Shown: positions 16,659-26,620, counted from the first letter of the stretch. The stretch: DNA of 39,057 nt from Fimbriimonadaceae bacterium (GCA_019694835.1 JAIBBE010000237.1:1-39057); one strand, 5' to 3'. Notes: generated by a model from the letters alone, not told the origin. Numbers and translations: made by a program.

Positions 16659-18011
16659 TTAGTCGCCGGTCAGGCCGTAGTTGGACGACATGATCGCGTA
16701 GTCGGCGATGTCGACCGCGTCGTCATGATTGAGGTCAGCGCGAATGTCCCAGTTGCCTGCGGACGGATCGCTGTTGTAGGCCGCCGACAGGATCGCGTAG
16801 TCGCCGATGCCGACCTCGTTGTCCTCATCGCAGTCGCCATTCTCGCAGGAGATGTCAACGCCGGTCAGGCTGGTACCCGAGAAGCTCAGGTTCTGAGCCG
16901 AACGGATCAGCCAGTGGGTCGGCACCGCGTAGACGTTGTAGGTTCCGTTGGCGATCGGGGCAAGAACCTCGTACTCACCGTTCGGGCCGAGCGTGACGAC
17001 CTGGTCGCTCACCGTGTTCACGCCATCGGTGACGACGACACGAATCGTGGTAACCGGTCGCGTAGTGGCCGGATCGATATCCTCAAGCGTGATCGTTCCC
17101 GAGATGGTCGGTCGGTTGACGTCGACGAACAGTCCTTGAACGGCTTGGAGCTTGCCGAAGCCAGCGCCGAAGTCGTTGTTGTAGAACTCCAGGCTGGGGT
17201 CGATGATGAAGTTTGCAGGGTTGTCATCCTGGTACATGAACTCGGTGCCTGCGCTCGGGTTGGTGCCAGGGAAGAGCGGTCCGTACGAGACGTCGCACGA
17301 CATGGTGTTGTACGAAGTTTGTGCCGGACCAGGCGACTGCACGAAGTTGTTGCTGCCATCGAGGGTTCCAGCGACGACATTGAGGTTTCCATCAACAGCT
17401 GGCAACGGATAGCCGAAGTCCGCGGTCGAAAGGTCGCCGGTGAACCAGTAGTAGCCACCCGCCAAGGTGCCGAAGTCCAAAGCGACGGCAGAAAGGCCTG
17501 CTCCAAGCGGATTGAAGCCCTGTCCCGCGCCAACGATCATCACCATGCGAGCCGAGCCGCTTGGTCCGTTGGGATCGCCGCCCGGATTCCAGAACAGCAG
17601 GTTCTGGTAGAAGCTCGCGGTCTTTGCCGAGGTCGGCGGGTTCAGAATAATGTCGTCAATCTGCCACGGGGAGTTGTAGCCCCAACCGAAGTACCAGTTG
17701 TAGCCAGGTCCGTATGCGGTGCCGCAAGACGTCGGTCCGTAGAACTCTTGGCTGATTGCAAAGCCAACGCTCGCGGGGTCCGTGTTGGTCGCATCATAAG
17801 CGTTGATATAGCTGGCAACCTGCGGAGTCTGGCCATTCTGAAGCGAAACCCACTCACCGATTCGGCCGTTCGAGTAGACAGGTGCAGCTCTGAGTGCACT
17901 GACCTTCTGAATGGTCTGGGTACCGATGGCAATCGGTGCCGGTCGCTGTGCCTGGGCAGTCGCCGCGAAGGCAAGCGCCGCGATACTCGCTAAGGGAAAG
18001 AATTTTCTCAT
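16659..18011 (-). CDS. Secreted protein with HWL Ig-like module and C-terminal dockerin-type repeats (paralogue 1)
   Basis: A 450-residue exported protein. The start at 18011 gives a clean signal peptide (MRKFFPLASIAALAFAATAQA) with AGAGAGG upstream; the longer frame to 18188 has neither. Residues about 25-290 form a Gly/Asn/Tyr-rich domain (YNWYFGWGYNSPWQIDDI, FWNPGGDPNGPSGS, FGTLAGGYYWFTGDL). Residues about 300-388 form an Ig-like CarboxypepD-reg-type module ending in THWLIRSA. Residues 391-450 hold two EF-hand-like loops (DCDEDNEVGIGD and DLNHDDAVDIAD), the dockerin type I pattern. It is homologous along its whole length to the next gene upstream, a tandem duplication. No cohesin is in the window. 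Function unknown. Confidence 0.8.
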   Translation of the reverse strand: MRKFFPLASIAALAFAATAQAQRPAPIAIGTQTIQKVSALRAAPVYSNGRIGEWVSLQNGQTPQVASYINAYDATNTDPASVGFAISQEFYGPTSCGTAYGPGYNWYFGWGYNSPWQIDDIILNPPTSAKTASFYQNLLFWNPGGDPNGPSGSARMVMIVGAGQGFNPLGAGLSAVALDFGTLAGGYYWFTGDLSTADFGYPLPAVDGNLNVVAGTLDGSNNFVQSPGPAQTSYNTMSCDVSYGPLFPGTNPSAGTEFMYQDDNPANFIIDPSLEFYNNDFGAGFGKLQAVQGLFVDVNRPTISGTITLEDIDPATTRPVTTIRVVVTDGVNTVSDQVVTLGPNGEYEVLAPIANGTYNVYAVPTHWLIRSAQNLSFSGTSLTGVDISCENGDCDEDNEVGIGDYAILSAAYNSDPSAGNWDIRADLNHDDAVDIADYAIMSSNYGLTGD

Positions 18012-18351
18012 GTAAATAGGACCTCTCTGAGGATATTGCCAGATACTGGCGTGCGCATTGCAGTTGGTGTGCGCTTCAGGTGCAGCTGACGGCGGTGACG
18101 TTCTTGGTGGGTTGGAAGTCGGAACGCCACTGGCAAGCAAAAACTCACCGCATTGCGAGAATACGGCACGTTCAGCTGGTCTTGGCATTCCAAGGCTCTT
18201 CCCGTCTCCTTTGACAGCATTCCTTTTTGCGCCCGACGGCTATTGCCGTCGAAGGTGCCGAACTTGTCGGCTAACGATAGTGAAGTATATCACGGAAAAG
18301 ATCGCTCAACCTGAATAATTGATCGAATCTGGCATTTAATACTGACGGGTC
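18012..18351 (-). promoter_or_regulatory. Long 5' leader and promoter region of the dockerin protein gene
   Basis: No gene is credible in this gap. A TATACT box (minus strand, 18289-18284) with GGTTGA 16 bp upstream would give a 5' leader of about 265 nt. The leader contains hairpins, including GACGGC / GCCGTC with a 4-base loop (18235-18250) and CTTGG / CCAAG (about 18181-18194). The leader's long A/G-rich tracts do not match a riboswitch consensus that I know. Confidence 0.35.
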
Positions 18352-18384
18352 GGCTCCATTCGTCAGCACGATTTGAATGGAGCC
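18352..18384 (-). terminator. Hairpin downstream of dockerin paralogue 2
   Basis: A perfect 10-bp stem (GGCTCCATTC / GAATGGAGCC) with a 13-base loop, 15 bases after the stop of the upstream minus-strand gene. No T-run follows, so it is a weaker terminator than the one at 16605. Confidence 0.5.
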
Positions 18385-18398
18385 AGTCTCAAATTCGC

Positions 18399-19736
18399 CT
18401 AATCGCCGCCGAGGCCGTAATTGAACGACAGGATCGCGTAGTCGGCAATGTCAACGGCATCGTCGTGGTTCAAGTCCGCGCTCACGTTCCAGTTGCCGGA
18501 GGATGGATCGCTGTTGTAGGCGGCCGACAGGATGGCGAAGTCTCCAATGCCGATCTCATTGTCCTCGTCGCAGTCTCCGTTCTCCAACGAGAAGTTGATC
18601 CCGGTGACATTCGAGCCCAGATAGCTGACCCCGGCACGGATGCGGCGCAGCCAGTGGAAGGAACGGGCGTAAAGATCGTAGTTGCCGTTCGATGTCGGGG
18701 CAATGACCTCGTACTGACCCGCTGAACCCAGTGCAACGGTCTGAACGCTGATGACGTTGCCCGGATTACCGGCTTGAGTCGTCGTGATTTCGACCCACTG
18801 AACCGGCCGAGATGTGAAGGGGTCGATGTCTTGCAGGGTGCAGGTGCCGCTGATGGTCGGCTGGTTGGCGTCGACAAACAGTCCCAGTGTCGGCTGGAAA
18901 ATGCCCACGCTGCTTCCTGTGTAGTTCAGGCTGTAGAGTTCATTGCTGGCAACGATGAAATTGGCTGGGTTGATATCCATCCAGCAATTTTGCGAGGACG
19001 AACTCGGATTGGTGCCGGGGAACTGGGGCTCACCGGGTGAGCACATGTTGCGGATGTCGGGCGAACAGTTGCCCGTCGCGAGCTGAACCAGACTGCCGCC
19101 AGAAATCCGACCCATGACGATCCACGAATGACCGGCGCCATCGGGGAGAGCGATGCCATATCCGGTTCCGCTCAGGTTCGCCTGGAGCCAGTAGTAGCCT
19201 CCCACTTGCGTCCCGAAGTCGAAGACGAGGCCCGAGAGGCTGTCCGTGGTGGGGTTAAAGCCGTGGCCGGTGAACACGGCGAGGGCCATGTTGGAAGAGC
19301 CACTGGGGAACGCGGTGCCGCCCGGATTCCACGTGTTCGTCAGGTGGACATAGCCCGCGCTCTTTCGCGCGGTGGCCGGGTTGACGGTAATGTCATTGAC
19401 CGCGATGGGCCAGTTGTAGGTGTCGCCGAAGTAACCCGGGGCCCCGCCATAGGCCGTGTTCCCATACACTTGGTTGTAGATCGCGTCGGGCAACAGCGTG
19501 ACGTCGGTGTCGGTCGAGTCCCACCCATTCACCCATGCGACCGCCCCTTGAATTCCGGGGGCACCTGGTTGGGTGAGAGGAATCCAAGGGCCGATGATCT
19601 GGCCAGACGCGTCGATTCGGGCGAATCGCTGCGGCGAAATCTTCTTCAGTGTGGAGGGATCCTTGGTTTGCAAGAGCTGACTCTGCCCGGTAAGGATAAG
19701 TCCGAGCGTCGCCGCGAGAATGAGTGTCCTTTTCAT
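18399..19736 (-). CDS. Secreted protein with HWL Ig-like module and C-terminal dockerin-type repeats (paralogue 2)
   Basis: A 445-residue exported protein. The start at 19736 has GGGAGGA about six bases upstream and a signal peptide (MKRTLILAATLGLILTGQSQ). Its architecture is the same as the neighbour at 16659. An N-terminal Gly/Asn-rich domain (TYNWPIAVNDITVNPATARK, FDFGTQVGGYYWLQANLSG, FPGTNPSSSSQNCWMDINPANF) leads to GLFVDANQPTISGTCTLQDIDP, where the Ig-like module begins. The module ends in FHWLRRI. The C-terminus carries EF-hand-like loops DCDEDNEIGIGD and DLNHDDAVDIAD. The 'FVD.N.PTISGT.TL.DIDP' join is almost identical in both paralogues. A TATACT box (19814-19809) lies about 70 bp upstream. 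Ligand and role are unknown. Confidence 0.8.
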   Translation of the reverse strand: MKRTLILAATLGLILTGQSQLLQTKDPSTLKKISPQRFARIDASGQIIGPWIPLTQPGAPGIQGAVAWVNGWDSTDTDVTLLPDAIYNQVYGNTAYGGAPGYFGDTYNWPIAVNDITVNPATARKSAGYVHLTNTWNPGGTAFPSGSSNMALAVFTGHGFNPTTDSLSGLVFDFGTQVGGYYWLQANLSGTGYGIALPDGAGHSWIVMGRISGGSLVQLATGNCSPDIRNMCSPGEPQFPGTNPSSSSQNCWMDINPANFIVASNELYSLNYTGSSVGIFQPTLGLFVDANQPTISGTCTLQDIDPFTSRPVQWVEITTTQAGNPGNVISVQTVALGSAGQYEVIAPTSNGNYDLYARSFHWLRRIRAGVSYLGSNVTGINFSLENGDCDEDNEIGIGDFAILSAAYNSDPSSGNWNVSADLNHDDAVDIADYAILSFNYGLGGD

Positions 19737-19808
19737 CGTGTCCTCCCACCCCCCAAGCACCGTCAAGCGGCTCGCCGGAGGATTTCAAAAGCAAAAGCTA
19801 ATGGTTCC

Positions 19809-19814
19809 AGTATA
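19809..19814 (-). promoter_or_regulatory. -10-like box of dockerin paralogue 2
   Basis: TATACT on the minus strand in GATATACTGG. The first paralogue has the same GATATACT context (18291-18284), so the two genes may share a promoter type. A leader of about 65 nt with a good ribosome-binding site follows. Confidence 0.35.
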
Positions 19815-19854
19815 TCAGCCTAACCAGAGGGATGAACCTTGTAGGGTTGCCGGG

Positions 19855-20399
19855 CTATCCACTTTTTTTCAGCTTGCCCTTCACCCGTTCCAGGTTGTTC
19901 TTGGCGGCTCCGTCATCGGGATGGAGTTTGAGATAGGACTCCCAGACGCGCACACTCTCGGCGTACCTTTCCATGCGCTCGTAGGAGTGAGCGAGGATTC
20001 GGTAGGAGTTGGCGTGGGGGTCTTTGGCGATAGTGGGTTCGATCAAAGGTGGGACCTTGGCGAACTCCCGCTTCATGAAATAGTAGTTGGCCTCGGGGTA
20101 AGGGGCATCCTTTTCGCCGGGATTCCGCGCTCGGAATCGCTTGTACACTGCGACCGCGGCCTCGTCGTCTTCCACATTCTCCAGCATCCAGCCCAGATCT
20201 GTGGCGACCTCGTAATCCTGCGGGTACAGCTCGTTGCGGAATTGGAGAAGCTGGATGATGCGCGGATAGTCGCCGTCTTTGAACCAGACATCGATCTGCC
20301 TAACCAGCCGCTCGTCGGCGGCGTCCCAAATCTGGTCGAGCCGGTTCGACGGGGTCTGGTTTTGAAGGAGAAGCGCGGTGAGCGCCATCAAGAGAAAGT

Positions 20400-20403
<4 letters not shown>
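19855..20403 (-). CDS. Small secreted TPR protein
   Basis: A 182-residue protein with a short N-terminal hydrophobic signal ([14 protein letters not shown]) and about four TPR-like helical pairs (for example [30 protein letters not shown], split at the Pro, and [18 protein letters not shown]). It probably acts as a periplasmic or envelope scaffold. Its ATG overlaps the gatB stop by four bases, so it is translated as the second gene of a gatB operon, but no functional link to amidotransferase is apparent. Confidence 0.75.
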
Positions 20404-21842
<1,439 letters not shown>

Positions 21843-21851
21843 CGGGCCGCA

Positions 21852-21857
21852 AGTTTA
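21852..21857 (-). promoter_or_regulatory. -10-like box of gatB
   Basis: TAAACT on the minus strand, nine bases before the ATG. The same N9 spacing is seen before the genes at 563, 11286 and 26865. No ribosome-binding site is present. Confidence 0.35.
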
Positions 21858-21998
21858 CCGCCCTGTATCTCCCTCTCCTGCGCTCTGCCCGACTGTCCCC
21901 GATAATGGCGACTCTCGATCTGAAGAATTGAACTTGAGCGGTGCCACACTAGGAGTGAAGAATAAGTCGCGAGACGGACTCGCGCAAGGAGCGAATCC

Positions 21999-23066
21999 AT
22001 GCGAAACCGTGTCGTATCTTGGTTGGCAGTCGCCTTCGCGATGCCACTGACGGTAAGCGCAAACACCTTCGTCGATGATTTCGACGACAACTTCGTTAAC
22101 CCACTCCTCTGGAACCCGACCCGCGTCGGACAGCCTTACTCCATCGAGAAGAACGGACGGCTGGAACTCGTGATTCCCGCTTCGGCCACCGGCAACTTCT
22201 CGGCCAGCTTCGATGGCCTCCCCAAACTCTATGGCGACTTCGAAGTCACCCTGACATTTGACCATGTGGTGTGGCCCGCCAACAATGGCGTCCGCACTGG
22301 GCTGGGCATTTCGGGAAGCTCCGGCTACTACGTTCTCGAAAGAACCTGTATGAGCAGGTCGGGCGGGGAGTACGTCCTGAGCGACAACAACCACAACCTC
22401 GTCTTTGCCCCGTACTCAGATACTCAGGGAATGCTGAGGGTCGTGCGAACCGGGACGACGCTCACCGGCTACTACTGGCTCGGGGCTTGGCAACCAGTTG
22501 GAACCTGGACCACTGCTACGGGACCCATGTCGTTCAATCTGTGGACTTGGAGCGACGATTCCTACTTTGGACACCAAGAGTCCGTGTCAACGTTCGACCA
22601 CTTCAAGGCCATGGATCAAGGTGCTATGGTGAGCGGCAATGTCCGGTTCGGAGACTTCTGTTTTCCGGCCATGCAGCCGGTTATCTTGGAACTCCGCCAA
22701 GGCACTACCGTCGTGGACCAGCAGACGGTGCCGATTGCTGTGAATGGCGATTACATGTTCGCGACTGACTTCGTCGGCGAAGCCACCTTGTATGCGCGGG
22801 GGAGCCATTGGCTTTGGCAGCGGGGCCCGAAACTGACGATCCAACCCGACGGCGCCTATTCCGCGTCTTTCAGCCTCGTCAACGGCGATATCGATGCGGA
22901 TAATGAGGTCGGAATCGGCGACTACGCGGTCCTCTCGGCGACCTACAACCTGGTCGAAGGGGACATCGGATGGGATCCGAGGGCGGACCTGAACGGAGAC
23001 TTCTCCACCGACATTGCCGACTACGCGATCCTGAGCGCGAACTACGGTGCGCTCGGCGACGACTAA
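21999..23066 (+). CDS. Secreted protein with LamG-like domain, HWL Ig-like module and dockerin-type repeats (paralogue 3)
   Basis: A 355-residue exported protein with AAGGAG eight bases before the ATG and a signal peptide (MRNRVVSWLAVAFAMPLTVSA). Residues about 25-200 resemble a concanavalin/LamG-like beta-sandwich (FVDDFDDNFVNPLLWNP start, FGHQESVSTFDHFKAM end). Residues about 207-295 are the same Ig-like module as in the two proteins at 16659 and 18399, including SHWLWQR. The tail holds DIDADNEVGIGD and DLNGDFSTDIAD calcium-binding loops. It shares only the last two modules with those proteins. It presumably binds glycans or is attached to an envelope structure through the C-terminal module (inference). 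Confidence 0.8.
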   Translation: MRNRVVSWLAVAFAMPLTVSANTFVDDFDDNFVNPLLWNPTRVGQPYSIEKNGRLELVIPASATGNFSASFDGLPKLYGDFEVTLTFDHVVWPANNGVRTGLGISGSSGYYVLERTCMSRSGGEYVLSDNNHNLVFAPYSDTQGMLRVVRTGTTLTGYYWLGAWQPVGTWTTATGPMSFNLWTWSDDSYFGHQESVSTFDHFKAMDQGAMVSGNVRFGDFCFPAMQPVILELRQGTTVVDQQTVPIAVNGDYMFATDFVGEATLYARGSHWLWQRGPKLTIQPDGAYSASFSLVNGDIDADNEVGIGDYAVLSATYNLVEGDIGWDPRADLNGDFSTDIADYAILSANYGALGDD

Positions 23067-23072
23067 CAGGAC

Positions 23073-23108
23073 AACCTCCGTCCTCTCCGGAAGGAGAGGA
23101 CGGAGGTT
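23073..23108. terminator. Strong hairpin between dockerin gene and tRNA-Arg
   Basis: A perfect 16-bp stem (AACCTCCGTCCTCTCC at 23073-23088 and its complement at 23093-23108) with a GGAA loop, six bases after the stop at 23066. There is no T-run on either strand. It can serve both the plus-strand gene and the minus-strand tRNA gene. Confidence 0.65.
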
Positions 23109-23204
23109 AGTTGCGGCAAGCAGCCGCCATGCCGGACGGTCTCGATTGGGCGTAACCGGGGAGCTTGGCGTCGTTGTCGACCCCTGCCACGCTTGCGAAT
23201 TCGA

Positions 23205-23280
23205 TGGCGGCCTCGGAGGGAATCGAACCCCCGACGCCCTCCTTAGGACGGAGGCGCTCTATCCACTGAGCTACGAGGCC
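23205..23280 (-). tRNA. tRNA-Arg (anticodon CCU)
   Basis: A complete cloverleaf on the minus strand: acceptor GGCCTCG / CGAGGCC, D arm GCTC-AGTGGATA-GAGC, anticodon stem CCTCC / GGAGG with loop GTCCTAA (anticodon CCU, decoding AGG), a five-base variable region, and T arm GGGGG-TTCGATT-CCCTC. The discriminator G and the 3' CCA are encoded (23208-23205). Loop position 32 is G rather than the usual pyrimidine. No integrase or duplicated 3' end is visible nearby. Confidence 0.95.
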
Positions 23281-23362
23281 GTGACCAGAAGGTTACCCGC
23301 CACGTCTATCGCTCGGGCAGGACGACACTTCTCCCTTCACATCGATCAAAATCGGGAAGGTC

Positions 23363-24334
23363 ATGGCCGAAGTCGCCTCGAATGCTCTCCTCATCGCCCG
23401 AAGCAAGGGAGGGCGTCCGGCGACTGCCCTGTCGGAGATCGACGTAGAGGGGCTGCGGCAAGGCCTTGTTTGGATGCACCTGACTGCGAATGACCGTGCG
23501 GCGGCCACACGGTTGCTCACCGAACTAGGTTTCCATCATTTGGCCATCGAGGATGCGCTCAACGAGTCGGAGCGACCGGCGCTCCACCACTACGACCACA
23601 CCGTGTTTCTGTCCGCGACCACCGTCAACGTCAATGGCGACGGAAGCGAAGATTACTTCGAGTTCGGACTCTTTGTTGGATCGACGTTCGTCGTTTCCGT
23701 CACCACGCGACCATGCGCCTGTCTGGAAGCTTCGTTCCAACGCTGGATGGCGAATCCGCATGGACTGGGCAAAAATCCAGCGTTTTTGCTCCACACGATA
23801 CTCGACTCGATCGTCGACGAGTATTTTCCGGCCTCCGATCATCTCGAGGACCGCATCGACGCCATGGAAGAGGAGGTCTATTCGGGAGATCGCGACGCGA
23901 TCACGGAAGCCCTGCAACTCAAGCGGCGTCTCCTGCGCATGCGTCGGCACGTGGTTGACGCGCGCGACATCTTGAACGCTTTGCTTCGCGGGGATGGCTC
24001 GCTCCTGACGGCTGAGGCACGTCCGTACTTCCAGGATGTGTACGACCACGCACTCCGAATCGCGGAGAATCTGGATCTGAATCGCGATATCCTGGCCACC
24101 ATCATGGACACGCAGCTTTCCATCGTGTCGAACAACCTGAACCGGAGCATGAAGATCATGACGGCCACCGCCACGATCCTCATGTCGATGGGGCTGATTG
24201 CCGGGATCTACGGGATGAATTTCGCTTACATTCCCGAACTTCACTGGCGATACGGTTATCAGTTTGCATGGGCCTTCATGGGCTTTGTGGCGGTGGTTGA
24301 GTGGGTCGTTTTCAAGCGGCTCGGCTGGTTTTGA
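23363..24334 (+). CDS. corA: CorA-type magnesium/divalent cation transporter
   Basis: A 323-residue CorA-family channel. The N-terminal cytosolic alpha/beta domain spans about 1-170. Long helices follow (HLEDRIDAMEEEVYS, ALQLKRRLLRMRRHV), and there are two C-terminal membrane helices. The first ends in the pore signature YGMNF (about 292-296, in GIYGMNFAY). The final helix is FAWAFMGFVAVVEWVVFKRLGWF, with the usual positively charged end. GGGAAGG about six bases before the ATG supports this start. It imports Mg2+ (or Co2+/Ni2+). It is monocistronic; the hipBA promoter region follows. Confidence 0.92.
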   Translation: MAEVASNALLIARSKGGRPATALSEIDVEGLRQGLVWMHLTANDRAAATRLLTELGFHHLAIEDALNESERPALHHYDHTVFLSATTVNVNGDGSEDYFEFGLFVGSTFVVSVTTRPCACLEASFQRWMANPHGLGKNPAFLLHTILDSIVDEYFPASDHLEDRIDAMEEEVYSGDRDAITEALQLKRRLLRMRRHVVDARDILNALLRGDGSLLTAEARPYFQDVYDHALRIAENLDLNRDILATIMDTQLSIVSNNLNRSMKIMTATATILMSMGLIAGIYGMNFAYIPELHWRYGYQFAWAFMGFVAVVEWVVFKRLGWF

Positions 24335-24343
24335 GCCGATCAA

Positions 24344-24359
24344 GTCAATGATCATTGAC
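24344..24359. promoter_or_regulatory. Perfect palindrome, probable HipB operator O1
   Basis: GTCAATGATCATTGAC is a perfect 16-bp palindrome, ten bases after the corA stop and about 120 bp upstream of hipB. A second copy lies over the hipB start. HipB-type antitoxins bind such inverted repeats to repress their own operon. Confidence 0.6.
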
Positions 24360-24465
24360 CACGAGGGATGGATTCCCGAAATCCTCACTAATCCGCGCTC
24401 AAAAATCAATTATCGTTTATATTTCTGCTAAAACACCTTCGACAGCGGCTAGAATCAACCAAAAT

Positions 24466-24481
24466 GTCAATGATCTTTGAT
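24466..24481. promoter_or_regulatory. Second palindrome copy overlapping hipB start, probable operator O2
   Basis: GTCAATGATCTTTGAT matches the 24344 palindrome at 14 of 16 positions and covers the hipB ATG (24480). A TAGAAT box (24450-24455) just upstream could be the -10, so a protein bound here would block initiation. The intervening DNA (about 24405-24430) is AT-rich compared with its surroundings. Confidence 0.6.
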
Positions 24482-24686
24482 GAACTCGCTTGAAATCGGT
24501 GAAGCCATACGGACTCGACGCAAGCAGCTCCGCCTGACGCAGGAGCAGGTGGCCGAACTTGCCGGGTGTTCCAAGCCATCGGTCATCGCGGCCGAGGCGG
24601 GCAAGCCGACGCTGCGTCTCGACAAACTGATCGACATTCTGGACGTGCTTGGGCTGGCTGTTCGGATCGAAACGGAGGCACCGTGA
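24480..24686 (+). CDS. hipB: HipB-like antitoxin (Xre-family HTH)
   Basis: A 68-residue DNA-binding protein. The helix-turn-helix is clear: IGEAIRTRRKQLRLTQEQVA, then ELAGCSKPSVIAAEAGKPT and LRLDKLIDILDVLGLAV. This is the Xre/HipB pattern. In the family it binds operator palindromes and neutralises the partner HipA kinase. The ATG at 24480 is preferred over the TTG three bases earlier. Its stop overlaps the GTG of the next gene (GTGA), the usual antitoxin-first, coupled arrangement. Confidence 0.88.
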   Translation: MNSLEIGEAIRTRRKQLRLTQEQVAELAGCSKPSVIAAEAGKPTLRLDKLIDILDVLGLAVRIETEAP

Positions 24687-25858
24687 GTGCTGCCGCGGAC
24701 GTCTATCAGGGCACCCGGCTCGTCGCGACGATCTCCCGTACCAACCTGGGGTATCGCGTCGACTTGTTGCCTCACGCAGAGTTGAACAAGGGGAGGCTCG
24801 CCACCTCGCTCCCAGCATCGGCATTCCCCGTGGAGTCTGCCGAGCTTCACCCGTTCTTCTTGAACCTGCTTCCCGAAGGCGCTCGCCTGCAACTCCTGCT
24901 GGACACAGCCAGGTCGAACGATGACACGCTCGACCTGCTGCTGCGGGTCGGATGGGATGCGGTGGGTGACGTGGCCATCGTCGCTGCAGGAAAATTTCTT
25001 CAACCGGATACCAGTGCGAAGGTCGACAACCCTGCCTTGGTCTCTTTTCGCGAGCTCTTCGAGAGCAGTGCGCTTCGCGACGCTGCTATCGCTGGGGTTC
25101 AGGAAAAGCTGTCCGACGCCACCATTGCCTTCAGTGTCGGTCGAGCCGGACGGCATCCCGCAATCCTCAAGCTCAACCCTCGCGCCTACCCCCGACTCGT
25201 CCAGAACGAAGCGTTCTTTCTGCGTGTGGGAGCGGCATGCGGCATTGAGGTGAACCGGGCAGAGCTGATCGAGGACCAGACGGGCGAATTCGGCTTGCTC
25301 GTCACGCGCTTTGACCGCGTCAAGAAGGGCAAGACGATCACGAAGCTACACCAGGAGGATGGCTGCCAACTGCTGGACCTCGTGCCCGCGCGCAAATACC
25401 GCCCCACCATGAGGCAAATCGCAGAGGCCCTTCAGGCGCACGCTTCCGCCCCCGTCGTCGAGGGCCAGCGGCTCCTGCGCCTCATCGTCTTCAGTTACCT
25501 TATTGGCAACTGCGACCTCCACGCGAAGAACATCAGCCTGCTTTGGCGTGAAGTCGTGACATTGAGTCCCGCATACGACCTGCTCTCGACCTTGCCTTAC
25601 CCCGGCCTCAGCCGGAACATGGCGCTGACTCTTGAGGGTAAGGACGACAACTTCAAGGTCGCAGACTTCGAAGCCTTTGGTGGGCGGCTGGGCGTTCCAA
25701 CGGCGGCAACCCGCAAGCTCATTACCAAGCTGACGACGAGCCTCGGACCTTGGCTGCTGCGACTCGACGAAATCGGCTACGACGTCGCAACGACCGATGC
25801 ACTGCGTCGTGAAATCGGTCGTCGCATCGATCGGCTGACTGAATCTCTGTCAATTTGA
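24683..25858 (+). CDS. hipA: HipA-type serine/threonine kinase toxin
   Basis: A 391-residue HipA family kinase. In E. coli, HipA phosphorylates glutamyl-tRNA synthetase, stalling translation and causing persistence. The N-terminal HipA-N1 domain is present (about 5-105, PFFLNLLPEGARLQLLL and VGWDAVGDVAIV). The catalytic loop is GNCDLHAKN (Asp278) and the metal-binding Asp is in SPAYDLLST (Asp299). FGLLVTRFDR and LHQEDGCQLL are family motifs. Near 139-151, GVQEKLSDATIAF replaces the usual GVQPKAL text. The GTG start at 24683 overlaps hipB; the longer frame from 24566 lies over hipB and is not real. The real substrate is unknown. Confidence 0.92.
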   Translation: MSAAADVYQGTRLVATISRTNLGYRVDLLPHAELNKGRLATSLPASAFPVESAELHPFFLNLLPEGARLQLLLDTARSNDDTLDLLLRVGWDAVGDVAIVAAGKFLQPDTSAKVDNPALVSFRELFESSALRDAAIAGVQEKLSDATIAFSVGRAGRHPAILKLNPRAYPRLVQNEAFFLRVGAACGIEVNRAELIEDQTGEFGLLVTRFDRVKKGKTITKLHQEDGCQLLDLVPARKYRPTMRQIAEALQAHASAPVVEGQRLLRLIVFSYLIGNCDLHAKNISLLWREVVTLSPAYDLLSTLPYPGLSRNMALTLEGKDDNFKVADFEAFGGRLGVPTAATRKLITKLTTSLGPWLLRLDEIGYDVATTDALRREIGRRIDRLTESLSI

Positions 25859-25882
25859 TCGTGTGTCCGGGGTCCAACTCCC

Positions 25883-26620
25883 CTATCGGCGCTTTCTCAA
25901 GCCCCGGGCGACGAGTCCGCCAAGTCCCACGGTCAGCGCGATCATCGAACCTGGTTCCGGAACCGGCGGCGGGCTATTGCGGCGCGGCGGAATCACGTGG
26001 ATGAGGATCGGCGGCAGAAGGACCAAGAATGGCGGGATGCGCGGCTTGCTTTCCAGCATCATCGGCGCCCGAGCCTCAGTGACCACCGGCCCTTCGGTCA
26101 CCACGACGGGCTCAACCGGATCCAGGGTCGGGACGATCGGCTCAAGCGGCTTGTGTGCGATGAAAACCTCGTCACCTTCTGCGACCGTCGTCCGCATCGC
26201 GGACTCCATGTCGTAAACCGTGACTTCGTCATCGACTTGGCGTCGAGGTCCCCGGGTCATCGGATTGCCGCAGGACTCTTTGAGAACGGGAACGTTGGCA
26301 AAGTCGACCCAAACTTTCGTGCCCTTGCGCAGCCGGAAGTACCTGGCCCGCAGCACGCCCGAATTGGGAACGTTGTAAACCGCGTAGACGCCCTCTTTCT
26401 CCAGAGTGGACAGGCGGAGCCTCGACACATACTCGACCACTTCTTCGCGGGTCATCGAGAAATGCCGCATGTAGCGATCCATGACGACCTTATTCGTCTT
26501 GACCTGCTTCATCAACGCGCTGTAGTTGGGGGCCGGTGTCTCAAGAAACGAGTTGCGCTCCGTCCGTGACCAGCCTGCGACGCACGCCAGAAGCGCACTC
26601 GCGACCAAAACTGCTTTCAT
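25883..26620 (-). CDS. PEP-CTERM-tagged exported protein
   Basis: A 245-residue protein. The start at 26620 has AAAGGA about five bases upstream and a signal peptide (MKAVLVASALLACVAGWS); an ATG at 26635 would add five residues. The C-terminus is a textbook PEP-CTERM sorting signal: VPEPGSMIALTVGLGGL then RKRR. This predicts processing by an exosortase/archaeosortase-type system, although no exosortase gene is in this window. The centre (about 35-150) has no recognised domain. A proline-rich stretch (about 165-225, including PPFLVLLPPILIHVIPPRR) leads to the tag. The tail-to-tail neighbour is hipA, 24 bp away. Confidence 0.8.
   Translation of the reverse strand: MKAVLVASALLACVAGWSRTERNSFLETPAPNYSALMKQVKTNKVVMDRYMRHFSMTREEVVEYVSRLRLSTLEKEGVYAVYNVPNSGVLRARYFRLRKGTKVWVDFANVPVLKESCGNPMTRGPRRQVDDEVTVYDMESAMRTTVAEGDEVFIAHKPLEPIVPTLDPVEPVVVTEGPVVTEARAPMMLESKPRIPPFLVLLPPILIHVIPPRRNSPPPVPEPGSMIALTVGLGGLVARGLRKRR

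Noticed and set aside
16725..17993. 422-codon open frame on the plus strand
   Set aside because: Opposite the dockerin-type gene; the V/R/D-rich translation reflects the antisense of repeats.
24464..24493. Nine-codon open frame ahead of hipB (possible leader peptide)
   Set aside because: Too short to judge, and it overlaps operator and start; probably chance.
23205..25858. Integrated island at the tRNA-Arg gene
   Set aside because: No integrase and no duplicated tRNA 3' end were found; base composition looks like the flanks.
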